This document shows positions 16,500-25,546 of a stretch of DNA of 64,000 nt, piece after piece. Under the pieces are notes generated by a model, which was given only the letters and a program-made list of their open reading frames with translations, made no database searches and was not told the origin of the DNA. This DNA is from SHNJ01 sp964458615 (GTDB taxonomy: Bacteria > Pseudomonadota > Alphaproteobacteria > SHNJ01), in contig CAYWJR010000002.1 of the NCBI GenBank assembly GCA_964458615.1, positions 1 through 64,000 on the forward strand, given 5' to 3'. The stretch's first letter is position 1. Each line of letters opens with the position of its first letter. The translations under genes and the position numbers were made by a program.

Positions 16500-16727
16500 T
16501 CAATTCTTCCATTTGATTTGGAATTCGATTTCCTCAGCCCCATTCTCACGCTCATGTTCAATGTTAAAAACAGCGTGCTTCGGGATATAAATACGTTCTC
16601 CCGCAATTTGAATATCAAAGCGTTCACCTTTTTCAAGGCTATCGGCCAGTCTGCGTAGTTTCTCTACAAATTGCTGGGTAGTGTAGTTTTTTTCAATGTC
16701 GCGGTTGCGAATATTTACAATACTCAT
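16500..16727 (-). CDS. Amphi-Trp domain-containing protein
   Basis: A 75-residue protein with the amphi-Trp layout: a helix FVEKLRRLADSLEKGERFDI, then strand-turn GERIYIPKHA, and EEIEFQIKWKN at the end, where the terminal KW pattern names the family. Function is unknown. An AAGGA site lies before ATG 16727. It sits downstream of the YdcH-like gene in the same direction and may be co-transcribed with it. Confidence 0.75.
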   Translation of the reverse strand: MSIVNIRNRDIEKNYTTQQFVEKLRRLADSLEKGERFDIQIAGERIYIPKHAVFNIEHERENGAEEIEFQIKWKN

Positions 16728-16755
16728 AACTTTTTCCTTTTTGATTGCTATTTGC

Positions 16756-16992
16756 TTAAATGCCTTGGAATTGATTTTTTCTGACAGAGCGTATTTTGGC
16801 TTTTACAGGCCTTATCGCGCCGCCAGGCTGATGGCGCACAAGCCGAATCATGCTATCTTTTATTGCAAGACGCAGTTTTTTCAGCTTAAGCAGCCGAATC
16901 CAGTCTGGCCATCGCCGCCCGTTTTCTTGTTCAATTTCTTTTTGGATACGCGCGGATTTAAAAAGCAGGGATTTTAATCGCTTAACTGACAT
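16756..16992 (-). CDS. YdcH-like (DUF465) small protein
   Basis: A 78-residue basic, helical protein: MSVKRLKSLLFKSARIQKEI, then NGRRWPDWIRLLKLKKLRLA. The two-helix pattern with a conserved P-D-x(2)-R-L-x(2)-L-K-x(2)-K-L-x-L-K segment matches DUF465/YdcH. The C-terminal tail beyond it (HQPGGAIRPVKAKI) is not conserved. AGGAGG lies just before ATG 16992, which decides the start over ATG 17013. Role unknown. Confidence 0.65.
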   Translation of the reverse strand: MSVKRLKSLLFKSARIQKEIEQENGRRWPDWIRLLKLKKLRLAIKDSMIRLVRHQPGGAIRPVKAKIRSVRKNQFQGI

Positions 16993-17249
16993 GTTTACCT
17001 CCTTTGTCATCAAAGCCTAGGTTTGATAGGAAGGTTTTCACGAGTCAGTTAGAAAAAGTCAGAAACCAACACCGGAAAACTAATTCCCGATGCGGTCCGA
17101 CATCACAACAAACAATGTTTTATGTTTATGGTCAGAGGGGCCCGGCCCGCTTCATGTCTTTTACAATATCGCCCTAAAAAAGATTTTCAAGTGAAATGCG
17201 ACAGCATTAATTTAATCAATTAATTACAGTTATGTATAAGTTTTTCTTA
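16993..17249. other. Non-coding stretch
   Basis: No supported gene. It must carry the promoter of the YdcH-like/amphi-Trp pair and the end of the LysR gene; nothing distinctive beyond a GC-rich GGGGCCCGGCCC run near 17138. Confidence 0.4.
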
Positions 17250-18104
17250 TTATGTAGCTTGTTCTAGGGAATTGGTTATATGTTCGGCAAGTGCTTTGCC
17301 CGCTTTTGAAAGCTGATCCTTTTTTATAAGCGCAACTTCCGAGTCTGCCAAATGTGGCAACTTAATAGGGCCTCGTACAGCGCTCAATCCTTCAGGAACC
17401 ATATTAGATGGAAGCACGGTAACACCCAATCCTGCTTTAGCAGCAGCTACCGTGCCAGCAAGACTTGGGCTCGTATAAGTAATAGTCCAAGGCTTCCGCG
17501 CCCGATCCAGCGCGGCCAAAGCGCGCGCCCGGTAAATACAAGGTTGCGGAGAGAGAATCAATGATACTGGCGTCTTCAATTGATAGTAAGAAGCGGCAAC
17601 CCAAATCAAGGGCTCGCGCCAGACTTTAATACCCCCTTTAACTCGCTCCGGATCACGCTTAACCAGAATTATGTCATACTCGCCTTTACGAAAGCTGCTA
17701 ACGAGATTGAGCGTCAAATCGCAACGAACATTTAACTGAACATGTGGGTGATGCTTTGCGAAAGTCGCCAAAATATTAGGGAGGTAATGAGTGGCAAAGT
17801 CCTCCGGCGTGCCAAGGTTAATTTCCCCTTTGATATCAGGTTCGTTTAAACGAGTATATGCCTCCCATTGCAATTCGATCATACGTCGCGCATAGCCTAA
17901 AAAAATTTCGCCTTGCTCAGTCAAAGCCATTTGCCGGTTGCTTCGGTCGAACAGCACGCAGTTTAGACTATCTTCGAGCTTTTTAATCTGAAGACTAACG
18001 GCGGATTGAGTGCGGCCTACTACGTTGGCGGCTTGGCTAAAACTTCCCATTTCAGCGATAGCTATAAAACTTTTTAAAAGCAAAGTGTCTGTGTGAAAAG
18101 GCAT
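17250..18104 (-). CDS. LysR family transcriptional regulator, divergent from sbtA
   Basis: LysR-type regulator of 284 residues. The N-terminal winged HTH reads LKSFIAIAEMGSFSQAANVV, GRTQSAVSLQIKKLEDSLNC, and VLFDRSN. It is followed by a linker helix and a periplasmic-binding-like effector domain (LGTPEDFATHYLPNILATFA, GLGVTVLPSNMVPEGL). I place the start at ATG 18104 (MPFHTDTLLLKSF), which matches the family; the longer frame adds a hydrophobic, non-conserved extension. It is divergent from a bicarbonate transporter, the same arrangement as LysR-controlled inorganic-carbon uptake genes in cyanobacteria, so it probably regulates that gene. Confidence 0.9.
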   Translation of the reverse strand: MPFHTDTLLLKSFIAIAEMGSFSQAANVVGRTQSAVSLQIKKLEDSLNCVLFDRSNRQMALTEQGEIFLGYARRMIELQWEAYTRLNEPDIKGEINLGTPEDFATHYLPNILATFAKHHPHVQLNVRCDLTLNLVSSFRKGEYDIILVKRDPERVKGGIKVWREPLIWVAASYYQLKTPVSLILSPQPCIYRARALAALDRARKPWTITYTSPSLAGTVAAAKAGLGVTVLPSNMVPEGLSAVRGPIKLPHLADSEVALIKKDQLSKAGKALAEHITNSLEQAT

Positions 18105-18174
18105 AAATATCCTATTAAAAAAACTCATTAATAAAATTAAATCTATCAATTTTGAAAGATTTTGCAAAGTCTTT

Positions 18175-18191
18175 ATAAGCACTAAACTTAT
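18175..18191. promoter_or_regulatory. Palindrome in LysR-sbtA intergenic region
   Basis: ATAAG-N7-CTTAT, a 17-base palindrome of LysR-site size, 11 bases before the sbtA ATG. Candidate LysR operator. Confidence 0.4.
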
Positions 18192-18202
18192 GAGAGGTAT
18201 TT

Positions 18203-18970
18203 ATGGAATTTTTGAACGCCATCACCGAGAACTTGCTGACGCCGCCTATTTTGTTTTTTGCTTTAGGTGTCGCCGCCGGGATGTTAAAATCCGATCTCAA
18301 CATCCCGGAAAGTATTAGTCGTTATCTTTCACTTTATTTGATGATGGCCATTGGCTTTAAAGGCGGCGTAGCAATTGCTGAAACAGGTGATTTAAACCGA
18401 GAAGTGCTTAGAACCATTTTTGCGGGTCTTGTAATAGGTTTTTCACAGCCTTTTCTGGGATACGGATTGCTGCGATTGACTTCAAAAATCGACAGCCCAA
18501 CCGCTGCGGCGATTGCAGCCCATTATGGCTCGATCAGCATGGTCACTTTTGCAACAGCGGCAGCTTTCTTGGATGCAAACGAAATTATTTATGCGGGTTA
18601 TATTGTAGCCATACTCGCTTTAATGGAAGCTCCAGCTATTTTATCAGGACTTTTTATAGCGCATCGCGCCGCACCTCAGACACAGGGTCACGTGAGCAAA
18701 CAGAGAAAATTGGCGCGGGAGATTTTTACCAATGGTGCTATTTTACTTTTGTTTGGTTCTTTTCTGATTGGCTGGATCACAGGTCAGCCAGGCATGGATA
18801 AAGTAAAAGGATTTTTGAGTGAGCCATTTCAAGGTATTCTATGCTTGTTTCTGCTGGATATGGGTCTATTGGTCGCTAAAAACCTTTATCAAATTCGAGC
18901 TTTGACTTGGTCTCTTATCTTATTCGGGCTTTATATGCCATTGATCGGAGCATCGATAGGACTGGGGGTA
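18203..18970 (+). CDS. Sodium-dependent bicarbonate transporter SbtA-type, truncated by scaffold gap
   Basis: Inner-membrane transporter of the SbtA/DUF897 family: ENLLTPPILFFALGVAAGML, then SDLNIPESISRYLSLYLMMA, GFKGGVAIAETGD, and AAHYGSISMVTFATAAAFLD with the family GSIS motif. 256 residues are present before the run of N. Complete proteins are about 320 residues or more, so the last helices lie in the gap. GAGAGG precedes ATG 18203. Presence in a chemoheterotroph-like context with cbb3 oxidase suggests bicarbonate supply for anaplerosis or pH control. Confidence 0.85.
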
Positions 18971-19070
18971 NNNNNNNNNNNNNNNNNNNNNNNNNNNNNN
19001 NNNNNNNNNNNNNNNNNNNNNNNNNNNNNNNNNNNNNNNNNNNNNNNNNNNNNNNNNNNNNNNNNNNNNN
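18971..19070. other. Scaffold gap of 100 N
   Basis: Exactly 100 undetermined bases, the conventional length for a gap of unknown size. Sequences on the two sides need not be this close or even adjacent in the genome. Confidence 0.99.
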
Positions 19071-19452
19071 TATACATTCACTAATTTGAATACTACTGCT
19101 ACCAAAGTCGCAAAGCGCTTCTTTAAACAACACGCAACGGAATGCGGCTTAGAGCCAGGCGATAGATTGTCCTCCCTGGGACAAACTTGGTCTCTGAGCC
19201 GCTAAAGACGCACTGTATTTTATTACGAAGTACGTGCCGGGCCTGACCCGGCTCAGAGACCCTTTTTACAGGGATTGATTAACGGGCAAAAAGTCCGATT
19301 ACCCTTCTTTTCTAATCACTTATGAAAACCATTCACAGGCGGCACAAATGTTTCATCAAAATAAGGTTGATTACGGGTGTATGCGCAGATTATAATACAA
19401 CCTTAAGATGCAAATTATAATATCGCACAATCGCACATCGAACGGGAAAATC
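19071..19452. other. Post-gap leader region before the RHS gene
   Basis: From the gap the + strand is open to a stop at 19203-19205, with a product ending KRFFKQHATECGLEPGDRLS, then SLGQTWSLSR. It could be the last 44 residues of an unrecognised gene and does not look like SbtA. The rest, to 19452, carries a strong inverted repeat and no gene. Confidence 0.35.
19189..19261. repeat. 13-bp inverted repeat with competing inner hairpin
   Basis: GGTCTCTGAGCCG (19189-19201) and CGGCTCAGAGACC (19249-19261) are perfect complements 47 bases apart, followed by CTTTTTAC. The right arm overlaps an inner hairpin GCCGGG-CCTGA-CCCGGC (19236-19252). The two folds exclude each other, like a terminator/antiterminator pair, and lie about 190 bases before the RHS gene. 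A small mobile-element end is an alternative. Confidence 0.6.
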
Positions 19453-22400
19453 ATGAAAATCAGAATTTTTGCAGCGTTATTGGCAGGGTTGGTTTTGTTA
19501 TCTAACCCGGCGGCTGCGGCTTGGCGCGGCGATGCCAATGGACCTTACCCAGATCCTTATACGGCTTGCGATTCCCTAACACTGCAATTAGGGACATTTA
19601 ACGGAATGATGCTGCCACGCAGCAATAATGGCCGATTAACCGGATATCTATGTTATTTTACTATCTACCAACCTGCCCCGATCTCATTAGAATGTGCTAA
19701 CGATTTACAAGAAGATGCAGCCTCGTTTGGTGGTTGTATTCCCGAAGCACCGCCAAAAATCGCGGGTCAACAATGTGGGCAGGTCGGCAATCCCGTTACC
19801 GTTTCAACAGGAAATAAATACGATCATGTGGTGGATTACACCACTGGCGGCATTGAACCACTTAGCTTTGAACGGTACTATAACAGCATCAAAGGATATG
19901 ACCGCAACACGAGCACCACGGCTGATCGATTCGATTTAATGGGCGCCAATTGGCGCACCAATTGGGATCGGGAATTATATAAATTCGGCAACACGATTAT
20001 GTACGCGCGCCGCGCCGATGGATCGGAAGTTAAATTTTCCAAAAGTGGCGGCACATGGAATTTATCATCCAACAATCATGATGTGCCGCTGCGTTTGGCC
20101 GAAAATGGCAGCAATTATGAAATCCGCGATACCAGCGATACAGTGGAAACTTATGATGGCACAGGAAAACTTATAACCGTCAAAACACGCAGCGGTTACA
20201 CGCAAACATTAGCCTATGGCGCCAATAATCGCTTAACCCAAGTTACCGATACACAAGGCCGCAGCCTGGCTTTCAATTATGTTGTTTACACCCAAGGCAA
20301 TGGTGACATTAGTGAAATGATGGTGGATACAATGACCACCACCGATGGCCGAATTTATAAATATAATTATAGCCACCGAGAAATTCCGATTCCACCAAAC
20401 ATGCCGCATATTACCACGGCATCTTATGCGCCTTACACATTGTCGCAAGTTATTTATCCCGATAACACGCCGCTCGACCCTAACGACAATCCAAAACTGA
20501 CTTATCATTATGAAGATGCCAACTACCCGCAATTTTTAACCGGAATCACTGACGAAAAAAACAATCGTCTGGCCACTTATACTTATAATTCAGAAGGCCG
20601 TGCAACCCAATCCACCCATGCGGGCGGGGCGGAAAATACAACCATCGCCTATACCAACGCCACAACGCGCACCGTTACCAACGCGCTGGGCAAACAAACG
20701 ATTTACCGTTATTCGACCGTCGAGGGTGCGCCGAAAATTACTCAGGTCGAAGGCATCGCCAACGGCACGTGCGAGGCCGCGAATCAAAATTACACCTATG
20801 ACGGCAACGGCTATCCGTTGACCAAAACCGATTGGAAAGGTTTTGTTACCAAATACACCTATAACGCGCAAGGTTTACAACAAAGCCGGATCGAGGCGTT
20901 TGGCACCGCGCATGCGCGTACCATTACCACCACTTGGCACGGCACGTTCCGCACGCCGACACAAATTGTCGAACCCGGCAAGACCACGGATTATACATAT
21001 GATCCGACCACGGGATGGATGCTGACCAAAACCGAAACCGACACCACTACCCACTCGGTTCCCTATGCCACCAATGGTCAAACGCGCACCTGGACGTATA
21101 CTTATACTGCCGCTGGGCTTGTCGATACGATCAACGGGCCGCGCACGGATGTAACCGATGTCACGGATTATGATTACGATGCGGCCGGGAATTTAACCCG
21201 CATCACCAACGCGCTGGGCCAACAAACCAATATCACATCGTATGATCTGAATGGCTTGCCGTTGACCATGACGGATGCGAATAACGTTTCCACCACTATG
21301 ACGTATAATGAACGTTTATGGTTGAAAACCAGCACAACGGCGGGCGCGACCACCACATTCGATTATGAACCGACCGGCAATATCCAAAAAATCACCCTGC
21401 CCAATGGCGCGTTTTTGCAATACGGATATGACAATGCGCAACGTTTGACATCGATTGAAAATAATATCGGCGAGCGGGTGGAATTCACGCTCGATGCGAT
21501 GGGCAACCGCACCGAAACCCGCATCAAAAACAATGCCGCGCAAATTATGTACCAACACAACCAAGTGTTCGATGCGTTGGGGCGGTTGTACCGCGACATT
21601 GGCGCGTTGAACCAAACCGCGACATTCGGTTACGATAAAAACGACAATAACACGTCGGTGCAAAACCCACGGCTTTATTCCACCACCATGGCGTTCGATG
21701 CGTTGAATCGCTTGCAAACCGAAACCAATGCCCTGTCCGGCATTACCAGCCGTATCAACAACGCGCAGAATTTAATTACCAATGTCACCGACCCGCGCAA
21801 TATCGCAACCAATTACGTTTATAACGGCTTTGGCGAGGCGATTTATGAATCAACGCCCGATGGCGGCAACATAACGTTATATCGCAACGCGGGCGGCAAT
21901 ATCACGCAACGTATCGATGGACGCGGCGTTATAACGAACTTCACTTTTGACGCGCTGAACCGCATGTTGACCGAAACCTATCCGGCCGCCAGCGCGGAAA
22001 ACCGCACGTATATTTATGATAACGCAACCGCCGGCGAATACGGCAAAACGCGTTTATGGCGCATGACCGACGATTCCGGCAGCACGACATATGTGTACGA
22101 CGCGCGCGGCAATATCGTTAAAAACACCCATGTGATTCAAGGCACTTCGTATCTGACGCGGTATGAATATAATTTGGCCGATCAGTTGACCAAAATTATT
22201 TATCCATCCGGCCGGGTCGTGAATTATGTCCGCGATGCGATGGGGCGCGTTATATCCGTCACCACCCAAATCACCAGCGTCAGCGGGGCGGTCAATTTGG
22301 CGACATCCATTTCCTATACCCCATTCGGCGAGGTTTCCGGATTCACTTATGGCAATGGTTTAACCGCACAAATCAATTACGATACCGATTACCGCATTTC

Positions 22401-23913
22401 CAAAATCCGCGTCCGCGACGGGGCGGCCGATCTGTATCACACCGATTACGGGTACGACGCCAACGGCAACATCAACGCGATCACCGACAACGTGGTGGGC
22501 GCGCGCACCCAATCCTTCACCTATGACGAACTGGATCGGTTGACGGTTGCATCCAGCGGTACGGGCGGCAACGGTGCGTATGGCGTTGAATCCTATGGGT
22601 ATGATGCGGCATCGAACCGTACGTCCAAGGTGACTTTGGCCGGAACTGAAACTTATAATTACGCATCGACATCCAACCGGTTGAATAATATCGTTAAAAA
22701 CGCGATCACACAACGGTCGTTTATTTACGACAATGCCGGCAACGTAATTTCGGACACGCCCATCAATGGCGACATACTGGGTTTGGATTACAACAATGCC
22801 GGGCGGTATGTGCAGTTGAATAAAAACACCATTGCCAACACATTGTACAAATACAACGCGATGGGCGAACGGGTGATTAAATATTACGAACCGCAATGGA
22901 TCGACGCCATGGCGTTGACCGAGGCATTCCCGATCCTCGCCCCGGTTATCGCCGCCCTGCCCGCCGATCAACAGGACGATGTGATGATCGAATTCGGCGG
23001 GGCGCAAGCCGCCGCATCGAATTACGCGGTTATGCCCATTCCCGCCATCGCCGGGATGACGCATTATCATTATGATCTGGATCACAACCTGATCGCCGAA
23101 TCACTGTCCAACGGCAAGGCGATGCGGGAATATATTTATCTGCCCACCAATTTGGCCGTGATTGCGGATAATATCGATATGTCCGCCGCATCCGCCCTGC
23201 CCATCGCGCATTTGAACAACATCGGTTCCACCAACAGCACCAATGAATTGCTGTTCATCATTAACGATCATCTGCGCACACCAACCAAATTGACCACCAC
23301 TGCCAAATCCGTGGTGTGGGACCGATTCCAAACCCCATTCGGCGAAAACGCCGCATTAACCGGCACCAAGGAAACCAACATCCGCCTGCCTGGCCAGTAT
23401 TTCGATTTTGAATCCAACTATCATTACAACCTGATGCGCGATTACGACGCCAAAACCGGCCGGTATTTACAGAGTGATCCGATCGGCCTTGCGGGTGGAT
23501 TGAACCGATATGGTTACGTCGGCGGCAATCCGGTCAACTTTGTCGATCCTACTGGGGAGAATCCAGCGGCGTCATTAATCATGCGTCAGACTATATTGAT
23601 GGCTTTGCCCGCAGCAATTGCCAATCAAATGAGCAAACCCCCTATGAAACCAGGTGGCGCAATTACCCCAACTTCTGGTAAAAGCGCTAGTGCGCAAGGA
23701 AGAGAAATTGCATCTCAATATGCTATATGCCCCGACCCAAACCAATTACCTCCGGATTGTTTTGAGGAGTGGGTGTATGCTCTTCAAAAATGTAATGAAA
23801 TATGGGACAACCCTAATTATGTACCGCGTGCATCAAATATAGGTGGAAAAAACTTTCCTCAGTGTGTGCGCGGCATGGTTAGTGAATCTTGCGGCGGCAA
23901 CCCTACAAACTAA
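19453..23913 (+). CDS. Sec-exported RHS/YD-repeat protein with variable C-terminal tip
   Basis: A 1486-residue RHS protein. I start at ATG 19453, which gives a clean signal peptide (MKIRIFAALLAGLVLLSNPA, cut at AAA-W); the longer frame from 19408 spoils it. A DUF6531-like entry (GNPVTVSTGNKYDHVVDYTT) leads into dozens of YD repeats (YDANGN, YDAAGN, YNERL types) that form a hollow shell. The conserved RHS core ends the shell: GRYLQSDPIGLAGGLNRYGY, then GNPVNFVDPTGE. The following 115 residues (from NPAASLIMRQ to SCGGNPTN) are the variable tip, with six cysteines and an acidic helix DCFEEWVYALQKCNEIW. No known toxin motif is recognised. There is no PAAR or VgrG partner here; the signal peptide suggests a surface or periplasmic route, not type VI. 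Confidence 0.92.
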   Translation: MKIRIFAALLAGLVLLSNPAAAAWRGDANGPYPDPYTACDSLTLQLGTFNGMMLPRSNNGRLTGYLCYFTIYQPAPISLECANDLQEDAASFGGCIPEAPPKIAGQQCGQVGNPVTVSTGNKYDHVVDYTTGGIEPLSFERYYNSIKGYDRNTSTTADRFDLMGANWRTNWDRELYKFGNTIMYARRADGSEVKFSKSGGTWNLSSNNHDVPLRLAENGSNYEIRDTSDTVETYDGTGKLITVKTRSGYTQTLAYGANNRLTQVTDTQGRSLAFNYVVYTQGNGDISEMMVDTMTTTDGRIYKYNYSHREIPIPPNMPHITTASYAPYTLSQVIYPDNTPLDPNDNPKLTYHYEDANYPQFLTGITDEKNNRLATYTYNSEGRATQSTHAGGAENTTIAYTNATTRTVTNALGKQTIYRYSTVEGAPKITQVEGIANGTCEAANQNYTYDGNGYPLTKTDWKGFVTKYTYNAQGLQQSRIEAFGTAHARTITTTWHGTFRTPTQIVEPGKTTDYTYDPTTGWMLTKTETDTTTHSVPYATNGQTRTWTYTYTAAGLVDTINGPRTDVTDVTDYDYDAAGNLTRITNALGQQTNITSYDLNGLPLTMTDANNVSTTMTYNERLWLKTSTTAGATTTFDYEPTGNIQKITLPNGAFLQYGYDNAQRLTSIENNIGERVEFTLDAMGNRTETRIKNNAAQIMYQHNQVFDALGRLYRDIGALNQTATFGYDKNDNNTSVQNPRLYSTTMAFDALNRLQTETNALSGITSRINNAQNLITNVTDPRNIATNYVYNGFGEAIYESTPDGGNITLYRNAGGNITQRIDGRGVITNFTFDALNRMLTETYPAASAENRTYIYDNATAGEYGKTRLWRMTDDSGSTTYVYDARGNIVKNTHVIQGTSYLTRYEYNLADQLTKIIYPSGRVVNYVRDAMGRVISVTTQITSVSGAVNLATSISYTPFGEVSGFTYGNGLTAQINYDTDYRISKIRVRDGAADLYHTDYGYDANGNINAITDNVVGARTQSFTYDELDRLTVASSGTGGNGAYGVESYGYDAASNRTSKVTLAGTETYNYASTSNRLNNIVKNAITQRSFIYDNAGNVISDTPINGDILGLDYNNAGRYVQLNKNTIANTLYKYNAMGERVIKYYEPQWIDAMALTEAFPILAPVIAALPADQQDDVMIEFGGAQAAASNYAVMPIPAIAGMTHYHYDLDHNLIAESLSNGKAMREYIYLPTNLAVIADNIDMSAASALPIAHLNNIGSTNSTNELLFIINDHLRTPTKLTTTAKSVVWDRFQTPFGENAALTGTKETNIRLPGQYFDFESNYHYNLMRDYDAKTGRYLQSDPIGLAGGLNRYGYVGGNPVNFVDPTGENPAASLIMRQTILMALPAAIANQMSKPPMKPGGAITPTSGKSASAQGREIASQYAICPDPNQLPPDCFEEWVYALQKCNEIWDNPNYVPRASNIGGKNFPQCVRGMVSESCGGNPTN

Positions 23914-23921
23914 GATAATCT

Positions 23922-24416
23922 ATGCAATCAAACCACAAAAATAAAGCCTCAATTCAAAATATTGTTGAGTCAATTAGATATTTAACTAGGAATGGATGCT
24001 ACAATCAGGCGCTGAATTTATGCAACAACCTTATTGCGAATGATTGGCAATATGAGGGATATTTTGAAAGATCATATATATATTTTTATCAAAAAGAATA
24101 TGATCTGGCATTAAAAGATAAGTACAGGTTACTTGATATGCTAGAAAAAAAAGCAGCAACTTATTTTTCAATAGCGGAGATTAATAGATTTAAAGGAAAT
24201 TTACCTGAAGCAATCAAATCTTACGATAAATCTAGAGAGGAAGATCGCGATGGATTTTACGAGATAGCGACATATTTCAGGGCAATTTGTTTTTATAATT
24301 TGAATGATTATAAAAATGCTCTGCAAGAGTGTCTGAAATTAAATCCTTCTGAAAAATTAGGGCCACACCCATCTGTTGGGGAATTAATAGAAGCACTAAG
24401 AAGCAAGTCTAGCTAG
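23922..24416 (+). CDS. TPR-like protein, candidate immunity or accessory gene of the RHS tip
   Basis: A 164-residue helical protein. Repeated segments YNQALNLCNNLIANDWQYEG, NLPEAIKSYDKSREEDRDGF and DYKNALQECLKLNPSEK look like tetratricopeptide repeats. It starts nine bases after the RHS stop codon. Base composition is clearly more A/T-rich than the RHS core, and it is bracketed by the RHS gene and a displaced core copy, which is exactly where immunity genes of polymorphic toxins lie. No signal peptide, so cytoplasmic. An immunity role is inferred from position only. Confidence 0.7.
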   Translation: MQSNHKNKASIQNIVESIRYLTRNGCYNQALNLCNNLIANDWQYEGYFERSYIYFYQKEYDLALKDKYRLLDMLEKKAATYFSIAEINRFKGNLPEAIKSYDKSREEDRDGFYEIATYFRAICFYNLNDYKNALQECLKLNPSEKLGPHPSVGELIEALRSKSS

Positions 24417-24450
24417 TGATTCACATATCTAAATAATAACTTGCTACGGC

Positions 24451-24683
24451 ACAGCACCAATGAATTGTTGTTCATCATCAACGATCATCTGCGCACACCA
24501 ACCAAATTGACCACATCCGCCAAGACCGTGGTGTGGGACCGGTTCCAAACCCCGTTCGGCGAAAACGCAAACCTAACCGGCACCAAGGAAACCAACATCC
24601 GCCTGCCCGGCCAGTATTTCGATTTTGAATCCAATTACCATTACAATCTGATGCGTGATTACAATGCTAAGCTGGCCTGGTAG
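24451..24683 (+). pseudogene. Displaced RHS core fragment (orphan module)
   Basis: About 230 bases closely matching 23234-23465 of the RHS gene at DNA and protein level: STNELLFIINDHLRTPTKLT, then WDRFQTPFGEN, and LPGQYFDFESNYHYNLMRDY. It enters the homology abruptly at ACAGCACC and ends with LAW and a stop before the DPIGLAGG part of the core. No start site of its own is evident. It is the typical relic left beside RHS loci and provides the homology for exchanging C-terminal tips by recombination. Confidence 0.88.
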
Positions 24684-24865
24684 CTTGTGCGCCAGGTTAC
24701 AAGGATATTTTGACACATAACACAAATGCATAACACGGCAAATCATAAAAATTTATGCAAAACAACAAACAAAATTTCTTTAGAAGAATAAATAATAAAG
24801 GCAGAATTGCATTTTCGGGCTATATTCAATCCAGTTAATTTATGCGCAATCAGACCGAGGTCTTG
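24684..24865. other. Promoter region of the two-component system
   Basis: 182 A/T-rich bases between the RHS relic and the response regulator. No gene seen; the promoter of the two-component operon must lie here, but I cannot place it with confidence. Confidence 0.4.
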
Positions 24866-25546
24866 ATGAAAATATTAATAATCGAAGATGATCCCAAGAT
24901 ACGCGCCTATATAGAGAAAGGCTTTAAAGAAGCGGGACACACCGCCGATCTTGCCAGCGACGGGGAAATGGGGTTGCATCTTGCGACAACCGAAAAATAC
25001 GATGTCGTGATCGTTGACCGAATGTTGCCCAAAATCGACGGTCTTTCAATTATTACAACATTGCGTGGCAGCGGCAATTTGGCTGGTATTCTGATCCTAA
25101 GTTCTTTGGGCGATGTCGACGACAGAGTCACCGGCCTTCGATCCGGCGGCGACGATTATCTTGTTAAACCATTTGCTTTTATAGAATTGCTGGCACGCGT
25201 AGAAGCTTTGGGCAAGCGCGCCTCCGCCTCGCCTTCATCGCAATCCCCGGTGTTAAAGGCCGGAGATTTAGAGATGGACTTGCTTGGCCGTAAAGTGCGG
25301 CGCGCCGGCAAGCCGATTGAGCTTCAGGCCCGTGAATTCCAACTTTTGGAATATCTGCTCAAATTCAAAGGCCAGCTTGTCACCCGCACTATGTTGCTCG
25401 AAGGCGTATGGGATTACCATTTCGATCCGCAAACCAGTGTGATCGATGTTCATATCAGCCGTCTTCGCAAAAAACTGGGCGATACGGGAAACAATTTAAT
25501 AAAAACGGTGCGCGGTGCAGGATATATCATCGAAGACAGTTTCTAG
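24866..25546 (+). CDS. OmpR-family response regulator
   Basis: Two-domain regulator of 226 residues. The receiver starts MKILIIEDDPKIRAYIEKGF, has the phosphorylation site in YDVVIVDRMLPKIDG and the conserved Lys in DYLVKPFAF. The C-terminal OmpR/PhoB winged helix includes LQAREFQLLEYLLKFKGQLV and VIDVHISRLRKKLGDTGNN, then VRGAGYIIE. ATG 24866 is preceded by GAGG at five bases, so I prefer it to ATG 24842. It overlaps the kinase gene by 32 bases. The pair sits directly before the photo-oxidative operon and may regulate it, though no binding repeats were found. Confidence 0.92.
   Translation: MKILIIEDDPKIRAYIEKGFKEAGHTADLASDGEMGLHLATTEKYDVVIVDRMLPKIDGLSIITTLRGSGNLAGILILSSLGDVDDRVTGLRSGGDDYLVKPFAFIELLARVEALGKRASASPSSQSPVLKAGDLEMDLLGRKVRRAGKPIELQAREFQLLEYLLKFKGQLVTRTMLLEGVWDYHFDPQTSVIDVHISRLRKKLGDTGNNLIKTVRGAGYIIEDSF

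Noticed and set aside
16376..16500. Possible yybP-ykoY (manganese) riboswitch before terC
   Set aside because: I looked for the conserved riboswitch core in the leader and did not find it; only a short palindrome is present.
22360..23085. Minus-strand open frame of 241 codons inside the RHS gene
   Set aside because: Low-complexity antisense product that arises from repeat codons of the RHS core.
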